The notes under the pieces were generated by a model that saw only the letters and a program-made list of their open reading frames with translations, searched no databases and was not told where the DNA came from. Positions 5,982-7,657 of a DNA stretch of 7,657 bases are shown one piece after another (position 1 is the stretch's first letter; each line of letters begins with the position of its first letter). The position numbers were made by a program, and so were the translations under genes. This DNA is from Candidatus Bipolaricaulota bacterium (GTDB lineage: Bacteria; Bipolaricaulota; Bipolaricaulia; UBA7950; UBA9294): NCBI GenBank assembly GCA_023132545.1, contig JAGLYB010000003.1, forward strand, positions 1 through 7,657. The letters run 5' to 3'.

Positions 5982-6198
5982 ACGCATTCTGATTTCTGCA
6001 ATTGAGATTGCTACTGGGTGTGTTGCCAAACGCAAGATAGGCTGTGTCCGGCAGCGAAACCTCAGCTTGAGTGAGCCGCGAAGATTTGCAGTGCCTCCCT
6101 TCCAATTGACGAAAGGGAGGACAGATCTTCACTGCGACTTCGAGGGGGACAAGACCGCGCCTCTGGAGGGTGGGATTGAGGCACGGTCGGCTGGGGAT
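5982..6198. other. Noncoding stretch between methyltransferase and minus-strand peptide gene
   Basis: No open frame here has a ribosome site or recognisable protein sequence. The only clear structure is the long imperfect hairpin at 6079-6142, which lies between the converging ends of two genes. Confidence 0.5.
6079..6142. terminator. Long imperfect hairpin between convergent genes (possible bidirectional terminator)
   Basis: Three nested exact pairings are visible: CGAAG 6079-6083 with CTTCG 6138-6142, GCAGTG 6088-6093 with CACTGC 6130-6135, and CCTCCCTT 6094-6101 with AAGGGAGG 6113-6120. The 9-nt stretch 6121-6129 is bulged out. It lies about 100 nt past the methyltransferase stop and about 57 nt past the minus-strand peptide stop. 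There is no T-tract on either side, so termination is only a guess. Confidence 0.45.
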
Positions 6199-6375
6199 TT
6201 AGGGGGCAAGAACCTGGATCACGGCGCCCAAGGGGCATGATCCAAGTCCTGCGAGCGGTTTGAATCCAAGCGGAGAGGTTGCTATTCCTCCCCAAGCAAG
6301 TGCAGAGAACGTCATTGTGAGCGCAAGTCCGAGTACCACAATCAACGTCCTGCGTCGTGTCTTAAGATATTTCAT
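6199..6375 (-). CDS. Small exported peptide precursor, 58 aa, unknown function
   Basis: The minus-strand gene starts at ATG 6375-6373, preceded by a perfect AGGAGG (plus-strand CCTCCT at 6384-6389) at 8-nt spacing. This is the best Shine-Dalgarno in the window and fixes the start; a longer frame back to 6444 lacks such support. The product begins MKYLKTRRRT (positively charged n-region), continues with the hydrophobic stretch LIVVLGLALTMTFSALA, and has an AxA-type signal peptidase site after A27. The predicted mature peptide is about 31 residues. It is rich in Gly, Pro and Leu, with the short recurring words SPLG, PLAG and CPLG, one Lys and one Cys (C47). It stops with TAA. I do not recognise the family. 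A secreted or envelope-bound small protein is the reasonable reading; a bacteriocin-like role is only speculation. It stands alone on the opposite strand to all other genes here. Confidence 0.65.
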   Translation of the reverse strand: MKYLKTRRRTLIVVLGLALTMTFSALAWGGIATSPLGFKPLAGLGSCPLGAVIQVLAP

Positions 6376-6383
6376 CCTACCAA

Positions 6384-6389
6384 CCTCCT
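6384..6389 (-). promoter_or_regulatory. Perfect Shine-Dalgarno (AGGAGG) of the small exported peptide
   Basis: CCTCCT on the plus strand reads AGGAGG on the minus strand, 8 nt before the ATG at 6375. It is the main evidence that the 58-aa frame is a real gene. Confidence 0.75.
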
Positions 6390-6499
6390 GCAGTTTTGTT
6401 TGTGTCCACGCTCTACCTACTGCTGCGCGGTCGATGGGTTTCACAGAACCAAATGTGAGAGAAAGGTATGGTTCATCTTGCTTGAAGAAGAGCGTTGTT

Positions 6500-6529
6500 C
6501 ACCGCAGAGCACGCAAAGGGTGCGGAGAT
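6500..6529. repeat. CGCAGAG-type dispersed repeat, half copy
   Basis: After CAC, three 9-nt units follow: CGCAGAGCA (6503), CGCAAAGGG (6512) and TGCGGAGAT (6521). This matches the left arm of the repeat in the LeuC-LeuD gap in period and composition. No opposing right arm is seen here. The minus-strand translation gives LRTLCVLCGE, a false peptide typical of such repeats, so the 69-aa frame over it is not annotated. Confidence 0.55.
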
Positions 6530-6541
6530 AACCCAAGAGGC

Positions 6542-6607
6542 GAGAACTAGAAGAGAGAGGGGTGTGTGTGCGTTGATGCCGTTCTCCCAAGCAATGGGAA
6601 CCATTGC
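6542..6607 (+). repeat. Double-hairpin element copy 2
   Basis: GAGAAC (6542-6547) can pair with GTTCTC (6581-6586) over a long loop. After CCAA comes a perfect hairpin: GCAATGG (6591-6597), GAA, CCATTGC (6601-6607). The order and the sequence GAT(T)GCC-TTCTCC(C)AAGCAATG match copy 1 at 4050-4094, and stem differences keep pairing. The element lies 42 nt before the next gene's start codon. Confidence 0.5.
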
Positions 6608-6648
6608 CCAACGTTGTGAGTTGCCGCGCGCCGTAGAATAGACCCAGC

Positions 6649-7575
6649 ATGGATCAGGAAATTCGACTACCTACGTGGAAAGTGAGACATCGTCGAGCAT
6701 TGCTGTTTGGAATTGCTGTAGCTGTGCTTTGTTGCCTGGCTCTCGTCGCGCATGCAGACGAGCAAGATGTGCCTTGTCCGGTATACGAACGTGCGCCGGA
6801 CGGCGCGATGATCATCGACGAGAGGTTGACCGAGATCTCGGGACTGGTGGCCAGTCGAAGTCAGCCGGGGATTCTTTGGGTACACAACGATTCAGGCGAT
6901 GATGCGGTGGTCTACGCGATCGATCTGCAAGGCCGGACCGTTGCTGAGGTGCAGCTCATCGGCATAGATGCCATCGATTGTGAGGACATCGCGATTGGTC
7001 CAGGTCCGGGCGAAGGCGACTATCTCTACGTAGCCGACATTGGTGACAATGGACGGACCCGTGAGACAGTCAGCATCTACCGCTTCCCCGAGCCGCAGAT
7101 TGAGATCTCTGAAGACCGTCATGTTCAGCAAATCGCCCTGGATTGCGAGCTAATCGAAGCGGTCTATCCCGACGGCCCACACGATGCCGAGACCCTGCTG
7201 GTCGATCCGATCACCAGGGACGTTGTCATCGTTAGCAAGGATTTCATCAACGCTCGCGCCTACCGGGTGCCGATGAGTATGGACGGTATCGTGACCCTAG
7301 AGTTCCTTGTCGAACTGCCTTGGGGGTTCATGACCGGCGGTGACATCAGCCCGGACGGATCGAGCATTCTATTGCGTGGGTACTGGAATGCACAGCTCTG
7401 GACTCGCTCGACTGCGGGCGAATGGTGGATGGCGCTTGCCTCGCCCGGATGCCCAGTAGCGCTAGCCATGGAACCCCAAGGCGAAGCGATCGGCTTCGCC
7501 GCCAACGGCACGAGCTACCTCACTATCAGCGAAGGGTTCCAACCAACGCTTTCCCCCTATCGCGAATTGCCCTAG
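6649..7575 (+). CDS. Exported beta-propeller-like protein of unknown function
   Basis: The product is 308 residues with an N-terminal signal peptide: RHRR (13-16), the hydrophobic run ALLFGIAVAVLCCLALVA, and a likely cut after VAHA at A36. The protein should therefore be periplasmic or secreted. The mature part has the blade-like repeats of a hypothetical-protein family I know from several phyla: EISGLVASR (62-70), WVHNDSGD (77-84), CEDIAIGPG (111-119), YVADIGDNG (127-135), HDAETLLVDP (178-187), GGDISPDGSS (230-239) and ISEG (293-296). The His-Asp-rich and Gly-Asp turns resemble SMP-30/phytase-esterase-like propellers, and these often bind metals. No enzymatic activity can be claimed. The start ATG 6649 has no good Shine-Dalgarno; GTG 6682 (residue 12) is an alternative that still keeps the whole signal peptide. 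It is not coupled to other genes and is divergent from the minus-strand small peptide gene. Confidence 0.75.
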   Translation: MDQEIRLPTWKVRHRRALLFGIAVAVLCCLALVAHADEQDVPCPVYERAPDGAMIIDERLTEISGLVASRSQPGILWVHNDSGDDAVVYAIDLQGRTVAEVQLIGIDAIDCEDIAIGPGPGEGDYLYVADIGDNGRTRETVSIYRFPEPQIEISEDRHVQQIALDCELIEAVYPDGPHDAETLLVDPITRDVVIVSKDFINARAYRVPMSMDGIVTLEFLVELPWGFMTGGDISPDGSSILLRGYWNAQLWTRSTAGEWWMALASPGCPVALAMEPQGEAIGFAANGTSYLTISEGFQPTLSPYRELP

Positions 7576-7657
7576 CATGCGTCTGACTGAGTCTCGATCT
7601 TCAACTAGGAATAGGCTGAGGATCTGATTCTTAGGAATTAGGATATGTGTCCCTCGA
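7576..7657. other. Noncoding end of window
   Basis: I see no gene, hairpin or T-run here; it is AT-richer than the coding parts. Confidence 0.4.

Noticed and set aside
5237..6037. CAAACGCAAGA at 5237 and 6027 as direct repeats flanking the methyltransferase gene (transfer or insertion scar)
   Set aside because: An 11-mer match is expected by chance several times in a window of this size, and the flanks do not extend the match beyond a further AGGCTGT.
6441..6650. A 69-aa minus-strand frame as a protein
   Set aside because: It translates through the CGCAGAG repeat and the hairpin element, has no ribosome site and gives a typical false repeat peptide.
1..7657. CRISPR array, tRNA, rRNA, transposase or phage genes
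   Set aside because: I saw no regularly spaced identical repeats, no cloverleaf, and no mobile-element protein motifs on either strand.

Overview
The window reads as a chromosomal piece of a non-model bacterium with moderately high GC, probably an anaerobe or facultative anaerobe. The phylum cannot be fixed from the sequence. The metabolic proteins are of citrate-lyase and archaeal-type isopropylmalate-dehydratase families. The intergenic gaps carry 9-nt-period CGGAG/CGCAGAG-type repeats, which I know from several environmental phyla.

Positions 1-5191 look like one plus-strand operon of six genes. They are a citE-like lyase subunit (5' end outside the window), a citF-like CoA-transferase subunit, an HD-domain phosphohydrolase-like protein, the large and small subunits of a LeuCD/HacAB-type [4Fe-4S] hydro-lyase, and a small TrmO/TsaA-domain protein. 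Spacing is very tight: 1 nt between citE and citF, 4-nt stop/start overlaps at citF/HD and LeuD/TrmO, and 4 nt between HD and LeuC. The exception is a 190-nt gap between the two hydro-lyase subunits, which holds two hairpins and a degenerate repeat. A hydro-lyase next to a citrate-lyase-type enzyme suggests the sequence unsaturated dicarboxylate -> 2-hydroxy acid -> acetate + 2-oxo acid. The best-known example is mesaconate -> (S)-citramalate -> acetate + pyruvate in the methylaspartate route of glutamate fermentation. That assignment is an inference. Citrate or another analogue remains possible, and the acyl-carrier subunit (citD) is not visible.

Positions 5192-5321 are a spacer with competing inverted repeats, followed by a class I SAM-dependent methyltransferase (5322-5981). 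Positions 5982-6648 are mostly noncoding on the plus strand. They contain a long imperfect hairpin, a minus-strand gene for a 58-aa exported peptide with a perfect Shine-Dalgarno, a second CGCAGAG-type repeat and a second copy of the double-hairpin element seen in the LeuC-LeuD gap. Positions 6649-7575 encode an exported, beta-propeller-like protein of unknown function. The last 82 nt show nothing recognisable.

The most notable points are the proposed mesaconase/citramalate-lyase operon with an embedded HD protein, the two copies of a structured intergenic element whose stems show compensatory changes, and the small secreted peptide gene.
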